Below are positions 16,635 through 26,086 of a stretch of 34,899 nucleotides of DNA, piece by piece (the first letter of the stretch is position 1; every line of letters begins with the position of its first letter). The notes under the pieces are model-generated. The model did no database searches. It was not told where the DNA came from and saw only the letters and a program-made list of their open reading frames with translations. Origin of the DNA: CBDUXT01 sp965371245 (lineage in GTDB: Bacteria > Planctomycetota > Phycisphaerae > UBA1845); NCBI GenBank assembly GCA_965371245.1, contig CBDUXT010000065.1, forward strand, positions 1 to 34,899. Reading direction: 5' to 3'. A program made the position numbers and the translations under genes.

Positions 16635-17987
16635 CTATGATCCGGGAGTGTGTTCAAGCAGCGCGGCGACGCCAAGCCCGGCGGACGGGTCAGCCAGGCG
16701 CGGGACGAACTGCTCGACCGCGCGGGCGGCTTCTTCTCGCCGATCCAGATGTAGCAGCAGCTTGACGAGGATCTCCAAGTCCGCGGCCTCGAGCTTGCCG
16801 GTCAGGGCGAGAACTTTGTAGGCGTGGTCGATGTTGACCGGTTGCGGGTTCCCGCCGCGTAGTGCCGCCGCGGAAAGCACGCGGTAGGTCTGTCGCCCGG
16901 CCCGGCCCGACTCCAACATCGATGCCACGGCCGCGGCATCATCGAGACGCCCCATTCCGATCAAGACCTCGTAGTATTTCACCGTGCGTTTCAGGAAGGC
17001 ATCACGTTCAAACTCCCGAAACGACCGTGGGTTCATCCCGCCGGGCGCTCGCCGGCGCCGGTCCTTGCGGTGCTGTTCGTATGCGATGCGGACCTGCTGG
17101 ACCACGTCCATCAGTGACGTGACGGTGTCGTAGCGACGAAGCTCCAGGGCGGAATCAACGACGGCCTCGCGTAGCATGCGGGTGGAGAGGCTGCGGGGGA
17201 AGCTGGCATGGAGCGCGCGGTACGTCTCAACGGTGTTCTCGAAATCACCGAGTCGGGTGTTGACGGCAGCCAGAACAGCTGGGTCGGTGCGTTCCGGACG
17301 ACCGGAAAGAAGGCGATCGCGAGCGCCGTCGCGCAGCCGCTTCAGCGCGGTACGGGAGACGGCGTGCGTTTCCGCCAATCGCCCAAGTTCTTCCACGACG
17401 ACCAGACGAACACCGCCGAAGCCGCTTCCGGCGGGACTGCCCGGAACGGCGTCCTCGAAACAGTCCCGGTATTCCTTGACGGCCTCGTCGATTTTCCCGG
17501 ACTCCTCCAACAGCTTCGCGAAGGTCAACCGTGCGGCCGCGTCGTGGCTTCGCCGCTCATGACGGGCGCGGGCCAGTGCCAACGGGTCGCTCGCTCGGAG
17601 CTCGGTGCGCAGCTCGCGCAGCAGGGTGGCAGGATCGCGAAACCCGACGATCCGCGCACGCGTCTTCGAGTCGGCCGAAGCGACGATGATCGTCGGCGTC
17701 GAGCGGATGTTGAACCGCGCGCGGAGCATCGCTTGCTCCACGTCATTGACCTGGAACGCGACCGCATTCTCTTTGAGCCATTGTTGAACGTCTGGGTCGC
17801 TCCAGGTCAGCTTGTGGTATGAGGCTCGGGTGGCTTGGTCACTGTCCGCGAAGTACAGCAGCACGAGCTTGCCGTTTTGCAGGGCGGCGTCGCGAGCCTT
17901 GTCGAACGCCGCAATGGGCAGGGGCTCGACCGCCGAAAGGCAGACAGTCATCAGCGCCCAAGCGGCCACAACCTCGGCCTGAAGCAT
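16635..17987 (-). CDS. exported thioredoxin-fold protein lacking CxxC, with helical-repeat tail
   Basis: A 450-residue protein. The N-terminus (VVAAWALMTVCLSAV) is a signal peptide. Residues ~25-130 follow the thioredoxin pattern: AALQNGKLVLLYFADSDQAT, TWSDPDVQQWLKENAVAF and the cis-Pro loop RSTPTIIVAS (P98). Where thioredoxins have WCxxC the sequence reads ADSDQATRAS (47-56), with no cysteine, so it cannot do disulfide exchange. Residues ~145-440 are TPR-like helical pairs (AARLTFAKLLEESGKIDEAV, RLGDFENTVETYRALHASFP, LALTGKLEAADLEILVKLLL). It resembles thioredoxin_7/DUF255-type exported proteins that may act as chaperones or scaffolds. GGAGG is 6 bases before the ATG. Confidence 0.8.
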   Translation of the reverse strand: MLQAEVVAAWALMTVCLSAVEPLPIAAFDKARDAALQNGKLVLLYFADSDQATRASYHKLTWSDPDVQQWLKENAVAFQVNDVEQAMLRARFNIRSTPTIIVASADSKTRARIVGFRDPATLLRELRTELRASDPLALARARHERRSHDAAARLTFAKLLEESGKIDEAVKEYRDCFEDAVPGSPAGSGFGGVRLVVVEELGRLAETHAVSRTALKRLRDGARDRLLSGRPERTDPAVLAAVNTRLGDFENTVETYRALHASFPRSLSTRMLREAVVDSALELRRYDTVTSLMDVVQQVRIAYEQHRKDRRRRAPGGMNPRSFREFERDAFLKRTVKYYEVLIGMGRLDDAAAVASMLESGRAGRQTYRVLSAAALRGGNPQPVNIDHAYKVLALTGKLEAADLEILVKLLLHLDRREEAARAVEQFVPRLADPSAGLGVAALLEHTPGS

Positions 17988-18122
17988 AGCGATCCTCCAA
18001 ATACGTGTCCTTGTGCTATCGCGTTGGTCTTATCGGTCACAGCGGGCGTGGGGATTCGCAGTTTCACTCGTACGGCGAGGTTGGCCCGATAATCGTTGTA
18101 GCAGCGACTTTTGACAAACGAC

Positions 18123-18200
18123 GGTTGGGTGCCATGGGCAAGCGTCAGCTTGCTTGTGACCTTGGGGCTTGCAACACGGGCAAACAAGTTTGCCCATGCC
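18123..18200. repeat. degraded copy of the GTTGGGTGCCATG repeat, with hairpin
   Basis: It begins GTTGGGTGCCATGGGCAAGC, the reverse complement of the end shared by the elements at 13354 and 19770. It contains an 18-bp near-perfect palindrome at 18178-18195 (GGGCAAAC, AA, GTTTGCCC). The palindrome lies about 55 bases beyond the glyA stop on glyA's transcribed strand and may act as a transcript end, though without a T-run. Confidence 0.6.
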
Positions 18201-18250
18201 GCCCGCCGCACTGCATCGAAGCGTGAAGGAACGAGAAGGCTCGTGATCGA

Positions 18251-19510
<1,260 letters not shown>

Positions 19511-19637
19511 GGGAACTCCTGGCAAGGCCGAATCGAACTACCTGTCTACGGCCACACCGTAGCTGGGCGACTTGGGAAAATCAATCGCGGGGGATGGCGA
19601 TGCTTGCGATCGGTTTGGCGACCGTTTGTGGCAAAAT

Positions 19638-19770
19638 GCGGGGTGGCATGGCCACGCATTCAAAAACGCTGATGTTTCGATGGGGTTGAGGCGTGGCCAT
19701 GCTGGTCAGCAACGTGTTGATATCCCGGTCGCCGAAACATGCCCACGCAAGCGTGGGCATGGCACCCAAC
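19638..19770. repeat. long dispersed repeat, copy B
   Basis: 133 bp, partner of 13211-13354. It contains a perfect 12-bp inverted repeat, GCATGGCCACGC (19646-19657) with GCGTGGCCATGC (19691-19702). A second hairpin of 11-bp stem (CATGCCCACGC, AA, GCGTGGGCATG) follows at about 19738-19761, then the terminus GGCACCCAAC. It fills much of the gap upstream of glyA. Confidence 0.8.
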
Positions 19771-19858
19771 ATCGCTACAGCTTGGTCCGCAGGCTGGCGC
19801 CAGCGGCTCTGACTCAGTTACGAAGAACCTGGTGCCACCTGAAGGGGCTCCGCAAGCG

Positions 19859-22417
19859 CTACCGCCTTTTCTGCGGTGGGTAGAACACGTGGTCGTCGGA
19901 GCCGCCGGTTTCTTCTGTGTTGTCCGCCCAGCGCGGGGAGTGAACGCCGCCGTCGTCCAGGCCGTTTTCCGAGAGCGAATAGATGCGCGGGCCGTCATCG
20001 GTCAGGCGATAGCCGAAGTGACCGCCCGTGAAAGGATCGGTGCGCATCCGCTGGCCGAACTCGTCGGGCAGTTCGTCAAGCGATGTTGGGAAGCGGCCGT
20101 TCTTCGCCTTGTAGATGTGTGTGGCATAGGCGAGCTGCGTGGCGCGGCGCGATGCCTCCTCCCGTGCGTTGAGCTGATAGTATCGACTGAGTCCGGGCAG
20201 CATGGTCTCGGTGACGGGGCTGGTGTGAAGGTATCGCTCTTGCAGCGCGTCGATGTCGGGGCTCCGCACCGCGGGGTAGCCGATGGCCATCTGTTCGCTG
20301 AGTTCCCGATAGTGGTCGTTCAGGGCTTCGACGGTGGCCCGGGCATCGTCGGCGGTCATTTCGGCAAATCGGTCAAGCGTATCGGTGTCCATCCAGGTGT
20401 TGTCCACGATTTTCCGTGCGCGCTTCATGTCCAGGGTCGGCTCACCGCGCTTGTTGGGAGGAAACAGGTATTGCGTGATCTGCATCGAGAAGGCGTGCTC
20501 GCCGCGAAGCGTTGTTTGGGGCGTCCGCTCGCGCCGGTCGTAGTCGCGCAGCGTATCGAGTGCCGTCTGCAACTCGTCCTCGGAGAAGACGCCTTGCTTT
20601 AACGCCCACCGAGCGTTCTTCTGAACCAAGGCGCGCTCGGCGACGCCGACCAGTTCCTCGATGAGCGTCGTGCCGCGGTCCATGTGAGCGGCCCCACGAT
20701 AGATCGTGCGCCATGCCTCCAACATGCGCTCGGGCGAAACCTTGCCATCCGGGCCGACGCGCCACGAGTCGGCGATCAGGGCTTTCATCAGGCGTCGATG
20801 GGCGGACAAATGCGGCAGGCGAAGCTCCAGGAGGAGGGGGACGTCGTCGCCGCTGTCTTGCTCGAGCTGATCGATCTGGGCCTCGAGCGAATAGCCGTCC
20901 ATTTGCGCGGCGTCGCGGAAGCGGTCCAGAAGCGGCTGCACCGCATCACTGGCCGCCGCCCACGCGGGATGGTCCTCGTCGGTCCACGGGGCGGGCGGTC
21001 CGTCGTCCTCTCCGCCGTTGAGCCGATCGTGAAACTCAGGGCCATCGGTGCCGATCGCTTCCATGTCCTCCGCCAAAGCGCGGTAGATGTCGAAAGCGTT
21101 CTGCACCGGCTTGGTGACGCCGAACTCGCGGTACCAATCGAGGTAGTTGACGGGCGTGACAAAATCCGGCGCCGGGGCGAAGCCGTTCGTGGCAATCGGA
21201 TCGTACGTATCCCGCCAGTCGGCGGAGGGCACGTCGGGCGCATCGCCTTCGCCCGTCGCCCCCGTGTCAGCGTCCGTGGGTAGAGGCCGCGCGCCCGTCT
21301 CGCCGGCTTCGTCTACCTCGGTCACCGTGACGCCCTCGACGTCGGTCGAGGAGTCCAGCTCGGCGAATTCGTCCAAAGTGATTTCGCCGCCGGCCGCCTC
21401 TTCAGGAGGCCACTCGTCGAGTGCGTTCGCATCCTGATCCAGTGCGACAAGCTGCTTGTCGGCCCACCCCTCGGGCGGCAAGGGGGCGGAATAGACCATC
21501 AGAAACGTGCCGTCACGCAGCTTCGTGACGGCCGGATCCCACCCCGCGGCCAGCCGGGTGCCCGCCTCGCGGCGCCACGCGCTGCCGTTGCGGGAGACCA
21601 GTGACACGATTCCGACATCCGATGAGACGTAGGCGCGCAACCCTCGTTTGAGGGGAATGATGCTCCCGATGAACGTCACCTCTGGTACGCCCGTGGGTTT
21701 GATCTGCGTGAAACGTTTGCCCTTGGGCGAAATGAAATGCGTCACCCCGGCTGGGTTGTCCTTGCCTTCGCGAGGTGCCTCCGATCCACGACTGACGAAA
21801 AGATGCACGCGGCGCCGAAAGGTGACGGCCATCGGTCGGGCGTCGTTTGTGCCACGGAGCCTGGCCCGCGCCCGGGCTTCGGGCAGAAACTCCAACCCGT
21901 TGCGGGTTACGGCCGATCGAATGAGCGTCGCAGCCTGTGGCCCTTGGGGTCGAGCCGTGCCGTTTTGCGGCATGTCGGCCGTGAAGTAGAGCCGCAGCCG
22001 TCCGCTGGGCATCCGCGTGAGATCACCGTTGCGCGGCTTAAGGGTGCCGCTTCGGCCGCCCTTGAGTCGAATGGGACGCATGGCGGACCAGGCCGCCCCG
22101 CCGTCGCTCGATCTCGAAACGGCCATCACCGTGGGTTCGGTCTCGCCGGGACGGGCGGCGTAATCGAACAGGGCGAGCAGGTCATCGTTTCTGAGCAGAA
22201 TAAGGTCGGGCGAGGCGGCACCCTGGATGAGGATTTCACCGGTGTCCACGAAATCGAGGCCGTCCTGCGAGCGAGCCAGCCGGAGCGCGGTCTGGCTCGC
22301 CGGTGGGCGGGAATCAGGCTTTTTGGCGACGTCATGACGGCCCCAACCGGCCGCGGTGGCGGAAACGGTCGGCAAGATGACGCCGGCAATGAGCACAAGG
22401 CGTACGGCTCTGAACAT
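19859..22417 (-). CDS. exported BNR-propeller protein with pseudopilin-like C-terminal tail
   Basis: An 852-residue protein. The N-terminus (FRAVRLVLIAGVILPTVSAT) is a signal peptide. Residues ~40-335 form a sialidase/BNR-type beta-propeller with repeats such as LARSQDGLDFVDTGEILIQG, VSRSSDGGAAWSAMRPIRLK and LVSRNGSAWRREAGTRLAAG, DPAVTKLRDGTFLMVYSAP. An acidic linker of ~75 residues (DEWPPEEAAGGEITLDEFAE and after) leads to a long helical region of ~350 residues. The tail LAYATHIYKAKNGRFPTSLD, ELPDEF, DPFTGG, YRLTDDGPRIYSLSENGLDD is like the periplasmic end found on many planctomycete proteins and on type II pseudopilins. No sialidase active-site residues can be assigned. ATG 22417 with GGAG upstream is preferred to a GTG 30 bases earlier. 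Confidence 0.75.
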   Translation of the reverse strand: MFRAVRLVLIAGVILPTVSATAAGWGRHDVAKKPDSRPPASQTALRLARSQDGLDFVDTGEILIQGAASPDLILLRNDDLLALFDYAARPGETEPTVMAVSRSSDGGAAWSAMRPIRLKGGRSGTLKPRNGDLTRMPSGRLRLYFTADMPQNGTARPQGPQAATLIRSAVTRNGLEFLPEARARARLRGTNDARPMAVTFRRRVHLFVSRGSEAPREGKDNPAGVTHFISPKGKRFTQIKPTGVPEVTFIGSIIPLKRGLRAYVSSDVGIVSLVSRNGSAWRREAGTRLAAGWDPAVTKLRDGTFLMVYSAPLPPEGWADKQLVALDQDANALDEWPPEEAAGGEITLDEFAELDSSTDVEGVTVTEVDEAGETGARPLPTDADTGATGEGDAPDVPSADWRDTYDPIATNGFAPAPDFVTPVNYLDWYREFGVTKPVQNAFDIYRALAEDMEAIGTDGPEFHDRLNGGEDDGPPAPWTDEDHPAWAAASDAVQPLLDRFRDAAQMDGYSLEAQIDQLEQDSGDDVPLLLELRLPHLSAHRRLMKALIADSWRVGPDGKVSPERMLEAWRTIYRGAAHMDRGTTLIEELVGVAERALVQKNARWALKQGVFSEDELQTALDTLRDYDRRERTPQTTLRGEHAFSMQITQYLFPPNKRGEPTLDMKRARKIVDNTWMDTDTLDRFAEMTADDARATVEALNDHYRELSEQMAIGYPAVRSPDIDALQERYLHTSPVTETMLPGLSRYYQLNAREEASRRATQLAYATHIYKAKNGRFPTSLDELPDEFGQRMRTDPFTGGHFGYRLTDDGPRIYSLSENGLDDGGVHSPRWADNTEETGGSDDHVFYPPQKRR

Positions 22418-22644
22418 AGGTTGGAACTCCGAGGATCCTCGATTCACTGCGTTCGCCTTGATAGACGAATGAGGCTACGGAGTGTTATGCAATCTTCGTG
22501 GTACTTCAGCGGGATGTGGTGGGCGGACGCTGGGCGACCACCGCGTGGAAAGCACGCCACGCCGGGTCAGGTCGTGTGTGACCCCGCTGGGCAGCGCCAT
22601 GAACCAAGCGATTTGGGGGACGGACGCTGATGTCCGATCCGCGA

Positions 22645-22707
22645 TAGGGCGGGCTATTGCCCGCCGTCCTGTGTCTCGACCAAAAAGGCGGGCAATAGCC
22701 CGCCCTA
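22645..22707. repeat. nested palindrome of GGCGGGCTATTGCCCGCC units
   Basis: Two perfectly complementary 21-bp arms, 22645-22665 and 22687-22707, are separated by 21 bases. Each arm is itself a hairpin, GGCGGGC, a four-base loop (TATT or AATA), GCCCGCC, so the locus can form either two small hairpins or one long one. A single unit occurs at 25545-25565 and a degraded pair at 29363-29416. The long hairpin lies ~95 bases before the start at 22803. Confidence 0.85.
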
Positions 22708-22802
22708 CATGGGTGTATGAACCGCCCGCAAGGGCTGCTACGCGCCTGGAAATCCAATGCCGATTGCGGTACACTGATAGAACTGAATTCGGAGGATCAG
22801 CT

Positions 22803-25529
22803 ATGCGACTCATCCAACTCTCCCCGGCATTTTTCTTCTGCACCATCGCCCCCGCCGTCGCCCAGCTATCCACCGTTAGTAGCGCCGGTCAAACGAATGT
22901 CATCTGCGACACCACCTTCATCGGCCCCCCGGGCGCCCCTTGGCAACTCGCCGCCAACTGGTCCTCCGGCATCCCCGGCGACACCGACACCGCCTGCTTC
23001 CCCGATGCCGCCGGCGCGTCAGCGGCCGCCGGTCTGGGCGGCGACCTGTTCGCCCCGCTTCCGGACCCGCCCGCGCCAACCTCGCAAGGCGCCTGCTGCC
23101 TCGGCGCAACCTGTGAACTCACCGACTACTTCGACTGCCGAGAGGCTAGCGGCTTCTTTAAGCCCGGCGTCTTTTTCTGCGGCCCATCCACCTGCGGCTC
23201 CGGCGTGTGCTGCATCGGGGAAAGCGCGTGCGCGGACGACGACGGCGTCGGCGGCGTCATGACCCCCGCGCTGTGCGGGCAGCTCGGCGGCAACTACCTC
23301 GGCTCCGCCGCCTGCGGCGTGACCGACCCCTGTCAGCGGTTTCGCATCCCGGAAGGGTTCGAGATCATCGACGCCGGAAGCGACGACCAGTTCCGCGTGC
23401 GACCGAACATAAACAACTGCGGGCAGATCGTGGTGGGCGCGGGCGGAACAGATGGTGTGTCCGACCCGCTGCAGGAGGTCGTGCTGTATGAAAACGGCGC
23501 CCTCTCGCTGGTGACCAACGACCCCAGCACGGTCCACAACTTCGCCGACATCAGCGACAATGGATCCATCACCTGGACACGCGGCTTCGACGGCATCGCC
23601 GCCGGAGAGGTACTTCTGCTGGCGGATGCCGAGGCAACCGTGCTGGGCAACGGGGCTAGCTCGGCCATCAACAACCTCGACCACCTGACATGGGAGGACT
23701 TCTCACCGATTCCGCCGGCGTTCTCGTCGGGCATCCGGTTTTTCGACGGTCAGAGCATCAGCACAGCATCCAACGACGGCATGTCCAACCAGTTGCCGAG
23801 GATCAACAACGTCGATGAGCTGACCTGGACGGCCTTTGATTTCTCGGCCGGCGGCGGCTTCGGCGGCTGGCGGGCGGTCATCAGGCTCTACGCGGAAGGC
23901 GTGGTCCTAGGCCTGCCCGACCTGGACGAAACACCCCAGCCGCAGCTCTCGGACATCGACGACGGACGCCGGGTCGGCTGGTCGTCCAAGGTCGGCCTGG
24001 AGGTGTGGGAGGCGGGCGCCACGACTCTTTTCATGCCGGACAAGGCCATCATCCCCTCGCTCAACAACCGTGGCTCCATGGCTTTTCTAAGACGTGAGAT
24101 CATCGAGCCATGGCAGATCTGGCTGGACGCCGGGGGCACCCTTCGCCGCATCAGCAACAACATCGACATCCCCAACATCATCGACAACGGCCGGCCTGCC
24201 CTCAACGACGTCGGTGAGATCGCATGGTGGCGAAAGCGCAACGGCACCTTGTTCCCCAGCGGCATCCGCTACATGCGGCGGATTCGCGATGGCGACGTGG
24301 ACTTCGACGGCGACGTCGATCTTTCGGACGCGACCCCCATGCCGGCCTGCCTCACCGGACCCGTCCCCACCGACGGGCTGTGCGACTGCCGCTTCTTCGA
24401 CATCGACCACGACCGCGACATCGACCACGACGACGTCGACCTCTTCCTAAGAGTCTACACCGGCCCCCTGGACGACTGCGACGCCAACGGCGTGTTCGAC
24501 GTCGAGGAACTACTCCGCCGAGAGGCAAGCGACTGCAACTTCAACGGCACCCTCGACCGCTGCGAGATTGCCGCGGGCGCCGCCTTCGACATCGACGGCG
24601 ACGGCATCCTCGACGCCTGCTGTGAGCGGGCCGCGCCCTCACAACCGGTGCCCGTGGTGGCGACCAGCCGCTACGTGAGCTTCACCATCGAAGACCCGCC
24701 GCCCGGTCCACCGATGGCCATGCAAGGCCCCCCCGGCGATCCGCAGGCCGTCCGCGTCACCTTCGCCGACCTTCCCGGCCCCTTCAGCGCAGTCAACGGC
24801 CAGTCCATGTGGGTCGGCGAGCCGCGCCTCATCGGCGAAAACGGCGCGTCGCCCAGCCCACGCCCCGGCGTTGCCACGTTCATGGCATCGACGCTGGAAT
24901 GCACGCCGTTCTTCGCCCACTGGGAGAACTTCGGCGAGGTCCACGTCTACCACGCCAACATCATCCCCAATGGCCTGTACAACATACAAGCCATCGCCGA
25001 GGGCTGCGGCGGCTCCACGGCATCCCGAGCCGCGGGCTTTGGCCCGCGCGGACTCTCGTCCGGCGTGCCCCCCATTTCCTCGTCCCGAGCCGCGCGGGTG
25101 CCCCATCCTTCGCTTTTGGCGAAGGGTGGGGGACGGACAGATCAGCCGAGCGCTCGCGGGATTCATCCGTCCCCCACCCTTGCTTCGCAAGGATGGGGCA
25201 CCCGTCAAGACGGCACGACCGCCGCTTCGGGCATCGATGTCAACTTCTCGGCTCCATTGATCGCATCGACGGGTATCTGGGCCGACGCGGCCGGCCTGTT
25301 CATCGACGGCACCTGGTCGCCGCCGGACCAAAGCGTGGACGTCACCTCAGACGTAGTGGCACTGTTGGATAAATTCGCCAGCGCTCCCGGCGCCCCCCCA
25401 AAGGTTCGCGCCGACCTGGAGCCGGCGACCCCCGATCAAAAGATCAACATCACCGAGGTCACCCGCGCCCTGGACGCCTTCGCCGGCATGGCCTACCCCT
25501 TCGACCCCGTAACCAACCCCTGCCCGTAA
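22803..25529 (+). CDS. large secreted dockerin-like repeat protein with internal palindromic insertion
   Basis: A 908-residue protein. MRLIQLSPAFFFCTIAPAVAQ is a signal peptide (cleavage AVA-Q), and GGAGG lies 7 bases before the ATG. Then come a NWSSGIPGDTDTACFP block, Cys-rich modules (GACCLGATCEL..., VCCIGESACAD...), and ~115-490 a propeller-like region with NxxGxI/xxNG repeats (NINNCGQIVVGAGG, ISDNGSITWTRG, LNDVGEIAWWRK). Ca-binding dockerin-like loops follow (VDFDGDVDLSD, DIDHDRDIDHDDVD, DIDGDGILDACC). The C-terminal ~190 residues are homologous to the end of the protein at 26087-29254, down to the shared tail (ALDAFAG.., YPFDPVTNPCP). Residues ~741-801 are translated palindromic repeat (see 25023-25203). 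Role unknown; the architecture suggests a cell-surface or extracellular protein. Confidence 0.85.
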   Translation: MRLIQLSPAFFFCTIAPAVAQLSTVSSAGQTNVICDTTFIGPPGAPWQLAANWSSGIPGDTDTACFPDAAGASAAAGLGGDLFAPLPDPPAPTSQGACCLGATCELTDYFDCREASGFFKPGVFFCGPSTCGSGVCCIGESACADDDGVGGVMTPALCGQLGGNYLGSAACGVTDPCQRFRIPEGFEIIDAGSDDQFRVRPNINNCGQIVVGAGGTDGVSDPLQEVVLYENGALSLVTNDPSTVHNFADISDNGSITWTRGFDGIAAGEVLLLADAEATVLGNGASSAINNLDHLTWEDFSPIPPAFSSGIRFFDGQSISTASNDGMSNQLPRINNVDELTWTAFDFSAGGGFGGWRAVIRLYAEGVVLGLPDLDETPQPQLSDIDDGRRVGWSSKVGLEVWEAGATTLFMPDKAIIPSLNNRGSMAFLRREIIEPWQIWLDAGGTLRRISNNIDIPNIIDNGRPALNDVGEIAWWRKRNGTLFPSGIRYMRRIRDGDVDFDGDVDLSDATPMPACLTGPVPTDGLCDCRFFDIDHDRDIDHDDVDLFLRVYTGPLDDCDANGVFDVEELLRREASDCNFNGTLDRCEIAAGAAFDIDGDGILDACCERAAPSQPVPVVATSRYVSFTIEDPPPGPPMAMQGPPGDPQAVRVTFADLPGPFSAVNGQSMWVGEPRLIGENGASPSPRPGVATFMASTLECTPFFAHWENFGEVHVYHANIIPNGLYNIQAIAEGCGGSTASRAAGFGPRGLSSGVPPISSSRAARVPHPSLLAKGGGRTDQPSARGIHPSPTLASQGWGTRQDGTTAASGIDVNFSAPLIASTGIWADAAGLFIDGTWSPPDQSVDVTSDVVALLDKFASAPGAPPKVRADLEPATPDQKINITEVTRALDAFAGMAYPFDPVTNPCP
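25023..25203. repeat. palindromic repeats inserted in frame inside the 22803-25529 gene
   Basis: Two repeat types lie in tandem within the coding sequence. A GAGCCGCGGGCTTTGGCCCGCG palindrome copy occupies 25023-25052. A 108-bp GGGTGCCCCATCC...GGATGGGGCACCC inverted-repeat element occupies 25096-25203. Both have copies in non-coding DNA (9245; 3166; 30135). They are read through without a stop, giving about 60 extra residues such as RVPHPSLLAKGGGRTDQPSA and HPSPTLASQGWGT. The homologous protein at 26087 has no counterpart here. Confidence 0.85.
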
Positions 25530-25544
25530 CTCACCCCGAAAATG

Positions 25545-25565
25545 TAGGGCGGGCTATTGCCCGCC
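25545..25565. repeat. GGCGGGCTATTGCCCGCC hairpin just after the stop codon
   Basis: A single unit identical to the left arm at 22645-22665, starting 16 bases after the stop of the large secreted protein. Its 7-bp GC stem could stabilise or end the transcript. Confidence 0.75.
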
Positions 25566-26086
25566 TCTTGGTGGTGGAACGGCGTTGCATGAGCGTGTTT
25601 CGTAACCGGTTCTGGTTCCCGAGCCGCGGGCGTTTCAGCGGCGGGCGGGCCTTACCGGACCGGTGGGAAGCCATTCCCACGAACGTGTGCTGCCAAGAAG
25701 GGATACTCGAACCCGCGGACCAGTCGGCAAGCGTCTCGGCCACCTGAGGGGCTGACGCCTCGGGTCTCAGTCCTGTCGGCCACTTCGAAATAGGCCAAAG
25801 ATCTTGGCGGCCTTGAACCCTTGATTGCGCGTGTACTACTGCGGGAAATGTGTTCCTGCCTCCCGCAGTTGCGATTGGACGTGTGGTTCCCCGCTGGGTG
25901 ATCTTGAGTCCGGGAAGCAGAACACGCTAACGCTGGTACCGAGCCGGGCCGCAAGGCTCAATATGCTCGAAACGCGAAGAGCGGTCTCTTGGGTGCGTCA
26001 AGCCGAGGAGGCCTGTTGTCTGGGAAGGTGGCGGCGCTGCGCTCGCGGCGTCGATGGATCTTTGGTCATCGTTGCGAGGTGGTGAA
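25566..26086. other. gene-free spacer between the two large secreted-protein genes
   Basis: No gene is supported. A degraded GAGCCGCGGGCGTTTCAGCG repeat lies at ~25619-25650. The segment ends with GAGGTGG just before the start at 26087. Confidence 0.5.
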
